From CAZPUS01 sp964589825 (lineage in GTDB: Bacteria > Fibrobacterota > Chitinivibrionia > Chitinivibrionales > WJKA01), in NCBI GenBank assembly GCA_964589825.1, contig CAZPUS010000006.1, forward strand, positions 1 to 64,000: a stretch of DNA of 64,000 nucleotides. Reading direction: 5' to 3'. Below, piece by piece: positions 1 to 8,576 of the stretch; the stretch's first letter is position 1, and the number at the start of each line of letters is the position of its first letter. The notes under the pieces were generated by a model. The model was not told the origin of the DNA, did no database searches, and was given only the letters and a program-made list of their open reading frames with translations. A program made the position numbers and the translations under genes.

Positions 1-2
1 CG

Positions 3-1307
3 CATACGCATATACTCGATTCGTTTCGGGTGCGCGCTCCGGTTCTCAATACGAAGGGGACGCATGTGGCGTATATGCGTATGCGGGACGATAAAATGCA
101 GTGTGTGGTGACACCGGTTTCGCGGGAAGGAAGTGGACCGGTGAAAGTACTCGCGACCTGGGACGGGCCATACGCAAGAGCCAAATGTCAATGGCCACAG
201 GGTGACTGGGTCTATTACGGACGATGTGAAGCTGCAAATGATTGCGACGGGGATGCACAATTGTGGAAAGTAAACGTACATGATACAACCCGTAATGAGA
301 TGGTGGTGGAGTTCAGCAATTACTGTGATGGTGGTACCTGTAAGATCAGTGAATTGAAAATGGATGCATGGGCGGAGAAAGTGGTACTTAATACCACCGG
401 GGGAAATGCGCTGATCGATTTGACCACCAGCGATGGAGATCTGTCACAGTCACTCTACGATGTAGGTGGTTGTGGCAATACGATATCACCCTCCGGCACG
501 TATGAAGGGAGCAATCAAAACAGTGGGCATACCACCCATCCGATCAATACACTTCTTGCCAGCGGGGAAAAAGAATCAGCGTGTGGTTTGTGGCTGTCAG
601 ACTGGAACATCTGGTGTGTGAATGCCGAATATGAATGGGATGTTTCTCATAATAAACTACCAGATGAGTTTGTTTTGAGAACAGGTTATGGGTGCCTGGG
701 CGGCCATGCGGACGATGCGGGAAACTCGTTTTCCGCTAATTCAGATAAATGGATATGTCTTGTCATGGGGTGGTGGAGTCGATTTAATGACTGTGGCTCA
801 TCGAATATTGCGCTTGTCAACTGGCAGGATAGCATTTCATTGAATTTGACGAATTATGCGCCGGTAGAGCATAGTGATTGTCCGTCGGGATTTACCACAT
901 ACGATACGACAAAGTATGATCCTATGTTTGGTCACTTCTGGGTTAAATCACCGCGTGAGGATGTGGTTGCGGAGCTTCGTGACGATCTCGATGACAGCAC
1001 ATATGCAATCGCGGGTCTTGACAGTGCGGTGTATGTAAACGAACCCATGAAGAGAGCCGGGGTGCGTCACGGCTCGATGGTGCGAGTCACTGGCGCCGGG
1101 ATACATATACGGAATACATATTTGTGTCCTGTGGACGTCTGGGTAGGTGACATCCGTGGACGCCGGCTTTCGGGACGTGCAAATGTGCAGCCTGATGCGT
1201 CGATAGATATCGGTAATCGCGTTACTGCAGGAGTCTGTGTGGTACGTATAAGCCGGCCTGACGGGAGCGTCCTCACGCAGCGAACACTGGGTATGTCTGC
1301 CCGATAA
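3..1307 (+). CDS. Secreted Cys-rich protein with sorting-like C-terminus (5' partial)
   Basis: The reading frame is already open at the first bases of the window, so the true start lies upstream; a GTG at 30 is only the first in-window candidate. The visible part (about 434 codons) is rich in Cys, Trp, Asp and Gly. It begins with a stretch resembling the 'VLNTKGTHVAYMRM' strands of TolB/WD40-like propellers. No catalytic motif is recognised. The last 60 residues, around 'VWVGDIRGRRLSG' and ending 'GVCVVRISRPDGSVL', follow the '(V/I)YD..GR.L...GVYVVR' pattern of type IX-like C-terminal sorting domains. A related tail ends the beta-helix protein at 42129-44201. An exported, possibly surface-anchored protein is inferred; its function is unknown. 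A strong terminator follows. Confidence 0.7.
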   Translation, partial: HTHILDSFRVRAPVLNTKGTHVAYMRMRDDKMQCVVTPVSREGSGPVKVLATWDGPYARAKCQWPQGDWVYYGRCEAANDCDGDAQLWKVNVHDTTRNEMVVEFSNYCDGGTCKISELKMDAWAEKVVLNTTGGNALIDLTTSDGDLSQSLYDVGGCGNTISPSGTYEGSNQNSGHTTHPINTLLASGEKESACGLWLSDWNIWCVNAEYEWDVSHNKLPDEFVLRTGYGCLGGHADDAGNSFSANSDKWICLVMGWWSRFNDCGSSNIALVNWQDSISLNLTNYAPVEHSDCPSGFTTYDTTKYDPMFGHFWVKSPREDVVAELRDDLDDSTYAIAGLDSAVYVNEPMKRAGVRHGSMVRVTGAGIHIRNTYLCPVDVWVGDIRGRRLSGRANVQPDASIDIGNRVTAGVCVVRISRPDGSVLTQRTLGMSAR

Positions 1308-1353
1308 GGCTATCGAAGTACGCAGCTGTCATGATAATATGGCGTGTATTCGT

Positions 1354-1393
1354 GCTGTATTCACTAAAAAAAGGTGAATACGGCACCTTTTTT
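1354..1393 (+). terminator. Rho-independent terminator after the secreted-protein gene
   Basis: GCTGTATTCAC (1354-1364) pairs with GTGAATACGGC (1374-1384) with one G-U pair, followed by ACC and six T. An overlapping alternative hairpin pairs the A-tract AAAAAAGGTG with CACCTTTTTT. Either form gives a terminator 47 nt after the stop codon at 1307. Confidence 0.75.
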
Positions 1394-1442
1394 ATGCAGC
1401 GTGGTGTGTTTTTTCTGGCTTGCGTTGTATATTTAAGTAACA

Positions 1443-1604
1443 CTTTAACTGAGCGATTTTATTCGCGAAATCTGTTGCAATCCGTACTACTAATTATTCT
1501 CGAAAATTATGAGACAACCAACAAGGTTGCTCCATGGTTTTCGAGAACACGATAGCAGCATGGCTCAGCGTAGCTTTTCATCAAAACAGGCGTTCAATTT
1601 AGAT
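1443..1604 (+). mobile_element. Palindromic MITE-like element, copy A
   Basis: About 162 bp in the family orientation, with the central CAACCAACAAGGTTG present exactly. The left end is worn (TTTAACTGAGCGATTTT) and the right end reads CGTTCAATTTAGAT. It lies between the terminator of the preceding gene and the FAD-oxidoreductase pseudogene. Confidence 0.85.
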
Positions 1605-1733
1605 TTGCATTTATTCTTTTTGCAGGCATTTGTGTGTGAAGTATGTGTAGGGGCTGTGCTACACATAAATGCGTGTGATATGTTCCGGGCCCGTTTTTTT
1701 AAAGAAATAAGATACAATCAAAAGGAGAGACAA

Positions 1734-2547
1734 TTGCGATGTGAAACGCAATCTTTCGATTTTTGTGTGGTCGGGGGCGGTATGGCGGGAGTTATAGCCG
1801 CGATTGCGGCTGCATGTCATGGTGTTCGTGTGGCGCTTATACAGGACAGACCGGTGCTGGGCGGAAATGCCTCCGGTGAAATCCGTATGCAGATTAGCGG
1901 TGCCCGGGGCGAAAACCGCAGAGAAACGGATATCCTCGAGGATCTGGTCGCCTACGGCTGATGGCCGATTGATCCTCATTTCCCGGAGGGCTTTTACAAC
2001 AAGGAGGGAGGCACGACGTTTCATAAGGTGCCATCTCCCTACGGTATACCGTTGGCGAGTCTCTATTCAAGAAATGTAGCCAACCTTTTTTGTGCGGGTC
2101 GCTCCCCTTTCGCGTGACGCGAAGCTGGATGCTGATGGTGAAGATGCCGAGAATCTGCGTACAGGTATTGACCGGCCTGTTAACGGAGAGTCTCACAACT
2201 GGTGTGGCAAACCGCAAAGTAGTATAACCTATACGTTCGATTCGGAAACTTCCCTGAATGAGGCCTGAATAGTATTCGACAGCGACCTGAATCGCAAGCG
2301 AAACAATATGACCTGTCGCTGGCATCATCATCAGAAGCACTGGAGTGTTCCCGAGACCATGACGAGAGCCTTCCGTCTGCAGGCTCGAAATAACGACGGT
2401 ACATGGTCTACAATCCACCAGGAGGAGAATAATTATCAACGACTGGTGAAAGTGCCATAGCAGACTCATTCAAAAGCTATTTGTCTCGTTCCCCTTTCTA
2501 CATGGGGAGCGCCAGAGGTCAATATATTCGCGTTTAAGGTTAAATAA
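1734..2547 (+). pseudogene. Decayed FAD-dependent oxidoreductase (FAD_oxidored family)
   Basis: A TTG start at 1734 follows the Shine-Dalgarno AAGGAGAG. The N-terminus shows the dinucleotide-binding motif 'VVGGGMAGVIAAIAA' and the family stretch 'LGGNASGEIRMQISGARG', then an in-frame TGA at 1959-1961. Reading on in the same frame gives the family's C-terminal flavoprotein segment ('GIPLASLYSRNVANLFCAGR'). It therefore appears that a few hundred internal codons are deleted. After a further TGA the frame shifts. The shifted frame encodes a recognisable C-terminal domain ending 'TWGAPEVNIFAFKVK', interrupted by a TGA near 2267 and a TAG near 2459. At least one large deletion, one frameshift and three or more nonsense codons mean it cannot make a functional enzyme. 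The intact relatives are typically several hundred residues longer and often secreted or sugar-related. Confidence 0.8.
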
Positions 2548-2656
2548 GTATCCGTGGAGATGATGTCGCAGCGCGATGTAAATAACACGGTACTGCAGTA
2601 CGAAAGCAGCGGGTGTGATTCATGCTGCAGCTTATAGACAAAGGCGCATGCCGTGC

Positions 2657-4177
2657 TTAGCCGTTGTGCAGCCGTACCTCTGCACGTTTTTCTATACTGC
2701 GGAAATCTACCTTGCCGCTGCCCATTTTTGGCAACTCATCGAATTTGATGAATATCTTCGGCAGTGCAATGGGCGGTAAGGAGTGCCTCAATTTTTTTAT
2801 CATTTCTCTCTGGTCGAGTTCATGTGTAGAGACACAGACAAGCTTCACGCCTTTTATTTCGTCTGCAATGCCGACCACACATATTTCGGTATCATCCTCA
2901 ACCAGTTTGTCAATTTCCGATTCCACTTTAGGTAAGGAAACCATCTCTCCGCCGATTTTTACGAATCGACGCAGCCTGCCGCGATGCCACAGATACCCGT
3001 CGGTGTCTAACATCCCCATGTCACCAGTATCGTACCATCCGTCTGAAATACGTACCGAGGTTTCCTCTATATTTTCGTAATAGCCTTCCATGACGTTTTC
3101 ACCTCTGACCAGGATTTTTCCTTCGTTTCCGGGCGAGAGTTTTTGCGAAGAGGCAATATCAACGATTTTGACTTCGACATTCGGGAGTGGTTTACCGATG
3201 CTTCCGGGACGGTTCGCCTTTGGTGTGTTCGTTGATACCACCGGAGACGTCTCTGTGGTGCCGTAGCCTTCGTAAAGTGTCACCCCATGAATTGTGGCAT
3301 ATTCTTCACGCACCTTGTGCGGGACCTTATCCGCACCGGCAACCGGAATTTTCAAGCGCTCAAAATCGCCTTTTTTGGCAAATCTCAGGTATCCGGCAAA
3401 AAACGTCGGTGTCGCTGCCATCACGTCCGTTTTTTCCGTTCGTACGATTGAAGGAATAGTTTTATAATCAACCGGATTTGCATATGTAACCGCTGTCATG
3501 CCCGTGGTGAGCGGAAGCCAGAAATTGACGGTATAACCGAATACATGAAACAGGGGAAGTACACACATTACACGGTTTTCGTGGGTAAGCGCAAATACAG
3601 TTCTGATATCCCGGAGATTCGCAGTAATATTGCGATGGCTAAGCATCACCGCTCGTGGTTCTTTTTCGCTGCCACTTGTAAAGAGAAGTGCTGCGGTCGC
3701 CGTTTCCGGTCCACGACTCACGAATTGTGTGAGAAGAGCAAATGGAAGAGATGCAATCAATGCCGCACCGACTTTCTCTCCGGTTCCTGTTTGTGTTAAT
3801 ACATCTTCCAGGAACTGCATCTGTGAAAGCCTCTTGCATCCAATCTTCTCAAGTAATTTCTTTGAGGTAAGTATGGTAGTAAAACCGCACATATGTCGTG
3901 CATATTCACAGTTTCGCTGGGCATGCGTGCTGTAGTTAATCATCACCGGTATTTTCCCCGCCATAAGGGTCCCGAGTATGGAGATAAAACACCCCGCGCT
4001 GGTAGGCACCATAATACCTACGGTTCTGCTCTTTGATTTATGCAGCTTTTTGCTGAGTATAAGCGAAGCAATAAGCGTTTTGCGAAAGCTGAGTCGGGTA
4101 TCGGTACTTTTATCGATAACAGCGGTTTTTGAGGCATACCGTTTGGCTGTTTTTATAAACTGATGATGAAGCAACAT
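2657..4177 (-). CDS. AMP-dependent acyl-CoA/acyl-ACP synthetase
   Basis: A 506-residue member of the adenylate-forming superfamily, which activates a carboxylate (usually a fatty acid) with ATP and passes it to CoA or ACP. The phosphate-binding loop 'LLFTSGSEKEPRAVMLSH' is at about 165-181, the 'YGTTE' motif at 305-309 and the hinge 'WYDTGD' at 381-386. The catalytic lysine lies in 'PKMGSGKVDF' near the C-terminus. The N-terminal region resembles the ligase half of Aas (2-acyl-glycerophosphoethanolamine recycling) more than FadD, but no acyltransferase domain is attached. No clear Shine-Dalgarno precedes the ATG. The gene stands alone, convergent with the pseudogene. Substrate is not determinable from sequence; fatty-acid recycling is an inference. 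Confidence 0.85.
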   Translation of the reverse strand: MLLHHQFIKTAKRYASKTAVIDKSTDTRLSFRKTLIASLILSKKLHKSKSRTVGIMVPTSAGCFISILGTLMAGKIPVMINYSTHAQRNCEYARHMCGFTTILTSKKLLEKIGCKRLSQMQFLEDVLTQTGTGEKVGAALIASLPFALLTQFVSRGPETATAALLFTSGSEKEPRAVMLSHRNITANLRDIRTVFALTHENRVMCVLPLFHVFGYTVNFWLPLTTGMTAVTYANPVDYKTIPSIVRTEKTDVMAATPTFFAGYLRFAKKGDFERLKIPVAGADKVPHKVREEYATIHGVTLYEGYGTTETSPVVSTNTPKANRPGSIGKPLPNVEVKIVDIASSQKLSPGNEGKILVRGENVMEGYYENIEETSVRISDGWYDTGDMGMLDTDGYLWHRGRLRRFVKIGGEMVSLPKVESEIDKLVEDDTEICVVGIADEIKGVKLVCVSTHELDQREMIKKLRHSLPPIALPKIFIKFDELPKMGSGKVDFRSIEKRAEVRLHNG

Positions 4178-4334
4178 TCGTATTGTCCGTGGCCTGAATG
4201 TATGGATAATTCGATTAGAGCGGTTTTAAAGCATAAAGATTTGTTCGAGAATAAAAAAATAATGAATAACCCGGATGCCTAATAAAATCAATTTGGGTCA
4301 ATATATGCCCTTAATCATCCGGCAATTGAAATAG

Positions 4335-4700
4335 TCAGACGCAGAGTTCAGCAATTTTATCAAGCAGCACATTTTTCTCGAATGGTTTTTGAAGCGCATA
4401 GTCTGCACCCAGTTTCCTTGCCATCTCAAGATAGGTATCCGGTCCCAGTTTACCACCGCCCGACATCGCGATTACCGGTGTAGAGGCAGAGAGGTTTTTT
4501 ATCTCCATAATGGTCTCGACTCCTTCCTTATCGGGCATGAGCATGTCGGTGAGTATCAGATCGAACGATTCGGTATTCAGTAACTTAAGCGCTTCATTGC
4601 CGTTATAAGTTCGTGTGACGTGATACCCCCGGGACTCGAGTACCTCAGAAAGCATTTCGTTCATAGTTTCGTCGTCTTCTATCAGAAGAATAGCCGCCAC
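4335..4700 (-). CDS. Single-domain response regulator (CheY-like)
   Basis: A 121-residue receiver domain and nothing else, so it signals by protein contact rather than DNA binding. The acidic pocket is 'LLIEDDE' (8-10), the phospho-acceptor aspartate is D52 in 'LILTDMLMP', and the conserved lysine is K105 in 'LQKPF'. I chose the GTG at 4700 because AAAGGA lies seven bases upstream. An ATG 28 codons further out (4784) has no ribosome site and would add a charged non-conserved tail. No kinase is adjacent; the hybrid kinase at 29.9 kb is a possible but unproven partner. Confidence 0.85.
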   Translation of the reverse strand: MAAILLIEDDETMNEMLSEVLESRGYHVTRTYNGNEALKLLNTESFDLILTDMLMPDKEGVETIMEIKNLSASTPVIAMSGGGKLGPDTYLEMARKLGADYALQKPFEKNVLLDKIAELCV

Positions 4701-4923
4701 GCTGTCATCCTTTTTTTGTAAAGTGGATTTATCGACACTACCATGCGGTTTTTGCCTGTGCAATGCATCAGACAATACATGCACATTTTGTTAAGAGGGG
4801 GGAAATGTATTATACAATTAAATATAAGGTATGCCGGTATCGTGCGCAAGGAAGGTGTTTCGGAAAAAACTATTTTGTAGCCAGACTATACCAAAGAACC
4901 GGAGAATGAAAGGAGCTTTTTAT

Positions 4924-5313
4924 ATGTACGCTGCATTGGGTTTTTACCCTGCGGCAATTCCGGTGTTGACGGCAGTTGTAATGTGGTTCATTATCTCGTG
5001 TGTCCCTCACGACTCCGCGGCTCCGAGTGCGGCAATGGTAAGAATTGACAGTACGGTGACTGGTTCTGTCTACGTGACAAAATGTTATGAAGAGATGCAT
5101 GCGGAAAGTAGCGGAAGTTCGTGTATATGTGTCTGCGAACTCGATTCGGTCATTCGCTGCACGGTCTTTACCGAATCGACGTTTTTCGACCTCTCTTCAG
5201 CACAGTCGGAGGACAGGACGATACTGTCAGTCACGGTGCGGTCGGACACGCTGCATGCGATACGTCAGGAAAAAATTGATACACTTTGGTGTGATTCAAG
5301 CTGTTTACGATAA
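4924..5313 (+). CDS. Small predicted lipoprotein of unknown function
   Basis: Starts at the ATG preceded by AAAGGAGC (4909-4916). The 129-residue product has an N-terminal hydrophobic segment ending in a lipobox-like 'FIISC', then a Ser/Thr/Asp-rich region with several cysteines ('SSCICVCELDS'). I recognise no family. It ends 25 bp before the TrkA_C membrane gene and probably shares a transcript with it, so a role beside ion transport is possible but only by context. Confidence 0.6.
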   Translation: MYAALGFYPAAIPVLTAVVMWFIISCVPHDSAAPSAAMVRIDSTVTGSVYVTKCYEEMHAESSGSSCICVCELDSVIRCTVFTESTFFDLSSAQSEDRTILSVTVRSDTLHAIRQEKIDTLWCDSSCLR

Positions 5314-5338
5314 CTTGGCATAAGGAGAATACTGTCCT

Positions 5339-6115
5339 ATGGGCGCATTGTTCATGCTTCTGGTCATTCTGGTGATGTCGCTGGTTATTACGCGTATTGC
5401 AGCTGCGATGCTTGTGCATACCGGACTTTCACAGGAAGCGGCACGTTTTCAGGCCAGATCCGCATTTACGGGTGTGGGATATACGACCGCGGAAGCGGAA
5501 AACATAGTCAATCATCCCGTCAGAAGACGAATAATAATGGTGCTGATGCTGCTGGGTAACGCCGGAATCGTCTCCGCAATTTCTTCGCTTATTCTGACCT
5601 TTATTAATACGCAGGAGACCGCCTACAACTGGTCCATTCGTATTCTTGTTTTGATTGCAGGAGTGTCGTTCATATGGCTGCTGTCAAAAAGCTCGTACGT
5701 AAACCGTGCATTAGCCTTTTTGATCTCCCGGGCTATTCGTCTATGGACCGATATCGATGTGCGCGACTATGCAAGCCTGTTGCATCTCAGGGGAGATTAT
5801 CAGGTGGTGGAGCTGGCGGTAAAAGAAGGGGACTGGATTGCCAATCGCACCCTGGCGGAAGTTGATCTGCGCAAGGAAGGTGTGGTGGTACTTGGTATTG
5901 AGAGAAAAAGCGGACGTTTTATCGGCGCTCCATTCGGACAGACCCAGGTAAAAAACGGCGACACGATGATCGTATACGGACGACACGCGGTGGTAAAAGA
6001 TCTCGACCGCCGATGCTGTGGCACACAGGGTGATGAAGCTCATCGGGATGCGGTCCAGCAGTACAGGAAAAACCTCGAAGAGGAAGAAAAAGCTGAAGAG
6101 GAGAACGGGGAATAG
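5339..6115 (+). CDS. Membrane protein with TrkA_C (RCK-C) regulatory domain
   Basis: 258 residues, with a Shine-Dalgarno AAGGAG upstream. An N-terminal hydrophobic helix is followed by a polar stretch ('ARSAFTGVGYTTAEAENIV'), then two more membrane helices (about 82-99 and 108-125). A C-terminal TrkA_C domain follows (about 155-225; 'LAEVDLRKEGVVVLGIER' then 'KNGDTMIVYGR'), and the protein ends in a highly acidic, Glu-rich tail. TrkA_C domains bind small ligands (nucleotides, c-di-AMP) and gate ion channels or transporters. The TrkH-like 'SAFTGVGYTT' resembles a pore-loop fragment, but a full channel is not present. It lies 160 bp upstream of the ClC gene in the same direction, so a regulated ion-flux unit is plausible. 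Confidence 0.75.
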   Translation: MGALFMLLVILVMSLVITRIAAAMLVHTGLSQEAARFQARSAFTGVGYTTAEAENIVNHPVRRRIIMVLMLLGNAGIVSAISSLILTFINTQETAYNWSIRILVLIAGVSFIWLLSKSSYVNRALAFLISRAIRLWTDIDVRDYASLLHLRGDYQVVELAVKEGDWIANRTLAEVDLRKEGVVVLGIERKSGRFIGAPFGQTQVKNGDTMIVYGRHAVVKDLDRRCCGTQGDEAHRDAVQQYRKNLEEEEKAEEENGE

Positions 6116-6275
6116 CAGGTGTGTTATTTTTTTACGAAACCGGTTGTCGGAAATCTTGGATAAAAAAGGGGTGATGCGTGATTTTCGTGAACGCGCACAC
6201 GGAATCGTTCGGTTCAGGATTCAGAAAGTTCCGTCGTATAAAAGCAGAGATTTTAAAGGCCAGTGAGCATTTACA

Positions 6276-7580
6276 ATGATACTGTTCGATCTCAACTCAA
6301 GCAATGAAACACTGAAAAGCTACCTTTTTCTTTTAAAATGGTTATGTATCGCCCTTGTTGCAGGCATATCCGGTTCTCTTGTTGTTCATTCTTTTTTTTA
6401 TTTACTGACCATGACGACAGATATCGTTACCGTAACAGGCTGGTATTCAATAGGATGGTCTGTTGCAGCGGCGATTGTGGTTGCGGCTGTTATATATCGT
6501 ATTGCGCCGCGGGCCGCAGGTGAAGGTGTCCCCTCGTATATCCGCGGTATTCGTGAGGATGGGGGACGGTTCCCGTTGGTAGATACTTTTTTTAAATACT
6601 GGGCTTCTCTTTTTACCCTGGGCGCATTTGGAAGTGGCGGAGTAGTTGGGCCGATGGGACGTACTGCATCGGGCCTGGTTGCAGGTATTGTCCGGCGGTT
6701 GATGTTGTGGAAGGTTTTTTTCAGGGAGGAGGACATCCGTACCGCTTCGATATGCGGTATGGCGGCGGCGGTAGGTACGATATTTCATTCTCCCATCGGG
6801 GCGGGGATATTTGCTGTGGAGCTTATACGTAAAAACAAAATGGGATATAAGGATCTGTTCCCGGCGATAATGTCGAGTTGCACCGCTGTTTTTATATGCA
6901 AAGCGCTCTCATGGAAAAGTTTTTATACCTTTAATGTACCAAATGAGTTTCTTGACATTCACAAAACCGGGTGGTTGATACTTTGTGCCGTACTCAGCGG
7001 CGCTCTCGGTGCGTTGTACGAAAAAATGTATATGGTTTCGAGCCTGCTTTTTAAACGCCGTGAAGGGAATGTGCTTGCAAAGGTGGTCCTCGGGATGGGT
7101 GCGGCATTTTGCCTTGGATATCTCGTTAACCCGGCTCTTTTCGGCACCAGCAGAAAATTTATTCCTGCATTGATTTCGGGCGAGTTCGAGGTTTTTGTGG
7201 TGGGCAACGGATGGACCATGCCGCTTGCGTTATCGCTGCTCGTTATGCTGCTGCTTAAACTGGTGACCAACTGTATTGTCGTAGGAAGCGGTATGAGTGC
7301 GGGGTTTACCGGGCCGGCCGCCATCGCAGGCATGCTTCTCGGTGTTGCGCTCGCCGTGGTAACAGGAGTCGAAACGGGTTCCGCGACCTATTATGCGTTT
7401 GTGTGTGCCGGCTTTTCCGGGATGCTTGCAGGAAGTATGAACATACCAATAGCGAGTGCGATAATGGGAATCGAAATATTCGGCCTCGAGTACAGCTTTG
7501 CAGCCGGGCTTGCTTCGGTAGTGGCGTTTCAAATGTCCAGGGGAACGACGATTTACTCTGAAGCCGGCGCAGTGGAGTAA
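6276..7580 (+). CDS. ClC-family chloride channel/antiporter with atypical pore motifs
   Basis: 434 residues, the usual length of a bacterial ClC core without CBS domains, with many hydrophobic helices. The three anion-path motifs are recognisable but changed: 'GEGVP' (82-86) for GSGIP, 'GSGGVVGP' (119-126) for G(K/R)EGP, and 'GFTGP' (343-347) for GxFxP. The gating glutamate of the second motif (Glu148 in E. coli ClC) is a valine here, and the serine of the first motif is a glutamate. 'HSPIGAGIFAVEL' matches the conserved helix that follows. In known ClCs, loss of the gating glutamate uncouples proton exchange, so this may be a channel. It follows the TrkA_C protein, and a MITE copy separates it from the convergent next gene. 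Confidence 0.88.
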   Translation: MILFDLNSSNETLKSYLFLLKWLCIALVAGISGSLVVHSFFYLLTMTTDIVTVTGWYSIGWSVAAAIVVAAVIYRIAPRAAGEGVPSYIRGIREDGGRFPLVDTFFKYWASLFTLGAFGSGGVVGPMGRTASGLVAGIVRRLMLWKVFFREEDIRTASICGMAAAVGTIFHSPIGAGIFAVELIRKNKMGYKDLFPAIMSSCTAVFICKALSWKSFYTFNVPNEFLDIHKTGWLILCAVLSGALGALYEKMYMVSSLLFKRREGNVLAKVVLGMGAAFCLGYLVNPALFGTSRKFIPALISGEFEVFVVGNGWTMPLALSLLVMLLLKLVTNCIVVGSGMSAGFTGPAAIAGMLLGVALAVVTGVETGSATYYAFVCAGFSGMLAGSMNIPIASAIMGIEIFGLEYSFAAGLASVVAFQMSRGTTIYSEAGAVE

Positions 7581-7601
7581 TAGAACCGGTGCCCGAATCA
7601 T

Positions 7602-7763
7602 ACCAGAATTGTGCGAGTTTGTGTGCGAAAGCTGTAGTCGTCCGCACTACATGTATATTCTCGAAAATCGTGAGCCACCCAACAAGGTTACCCCTAATTT
7701 TGGAGAACACAATAGCAGTACGGTTCACCACCGTTTTCATCAAAACAACCGCTCAATTCAGGT
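7602..7763 (+). mobile_element. Palindromic MITE-like element, copy B
   Basis: 162 bp between the convergent ClC and lipoprotein genes. Ends are ACCAGAATTG and CGCTCAATTCAGGT; the central AACAAGGTTAC keeps the hairpin turn imperfectly. It starts 21 bp after the ClC stop and ends 9 bp from the stop of the convergent gene, so both transcripts would run into it. Confidence 0.85.
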
Positions 7764-7772
7764 TATAGTATA

Positions 7773-8330
7773 TCAATACTGAATGGTGCCACGGATGCGT
7801 CCATCCCTGATTTCAAATCTGCTGCCGTCCCGAGCGCTGAAATCGGTGAGATCGATGCGAGCGCCACGTCTTCTGCCTAGTTCAGCGGGCGTAATCTGAA
7901 GGGTTGCACTTGTACTCGTTGAATCGGCCGGATTTATTATTGATGTAAAAAAAGGACGGTCTGCAGAGAAAAAATGGAGTATGCATTCGGTTTCGGTAAG
8001 ATGCAACAGTGTGTCGCGTCCCCTCGGAAGAATATGGAGAAGAAAGTGTTTGCCGGTTGCAGTATCCCCGCGTGCAGGCCGGTAGTTTTTTGTGCAGCAT
8101 CGGATGAAAATGGTATCGTTTTGTACATAGCAGTGGTTTTGCTCGGAGATATTTCCCGGCATTGAATGAAGAGAGTCGTTTACGATGCCCGTGAACGTAA
8201 CCGGCGCAACATATACCGGAGGAGAATCTACTGAATTGCACTGCCACGTAACAGGGCAAAGCAGCACTGTCGTTAAAAAAACAGTGAGCGGTGTTGGACC
8301 AGGTGTTTGCATATGACGTGTTTTCCACAT
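7773..8330 (-). CDS. Predicted lipoprotein of unknown function
   Basis: About 185 residues. The start at 8330 gives a basic N-region ('MWKTRHMQ') before a hydrophobic stretch and a candidate lipidation cysteine in 'VTWQCNS'. ATGs at 8363 and 8312 are alternatives and none has a good ribosome site. The mature part is Thr/Ser-rich with beta-like alternation and several cysteines. No family is recognised. It is monocistronic, convergent with the ClC gene and divergent from murB. Confidence 0.55.
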   Translation of the reverse strand: MWKTRHMQTPGPTPLTVFLTTVLLCPVTWQCNSVDSPPVYVAPVTFTGIVNDSLHSMPGNISEQNHCYVQNDTIFIRCCTKNYRPARGDTATGKHFLLHILPRGRDTLLHLTETECILHFFSADRPFFTSIINPADSTSTSATLQITPAELGRRRGARIDLTDFSARDGSRFEIRDGRIRGTIQY

Positions 8331-8576
8331 AGAACGGTACGGGTGAATGGCGAAGATGACCATCGTATTAAAAAATACATAGACGCCGATTCACGAGTGC
8401 GAACAAATGTAATCAACATACTGTTATAATTTGAGGGAAAACGGATCAATGGTCACGGATCTTCTATGCGGATTCCGGTGCGTCTTCCGGCGCACAAACC
8501 GGTATCGTTTTACATATCCGAGAAAAACCGGGCCGGAATGGATTCGATAAATTCAAAATGTAAATAAGGTATAAAA

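Noticed and set aside
2588..2602. Perfect 12-bp palindrome GTACTGCAGTAC
   Set aside because: Isolated, between a pseudogene end and a convergent gene, with no promoter or second copy nearby; probably chance.
7602..7763. Protein-like frames on the minus strand of the palindromic elements (for example '...AAIVFSK...' followed by similar text in several copies)
   Set aside because: The similarity comes from the repeat itself. Indels shift the frame between copies (some read '..GQPCWLSHDF..', others '..ILVGCLMIF..'), starts and ribosome sites are not conserved, and both strands show comparable frames, so no peptide is supported.
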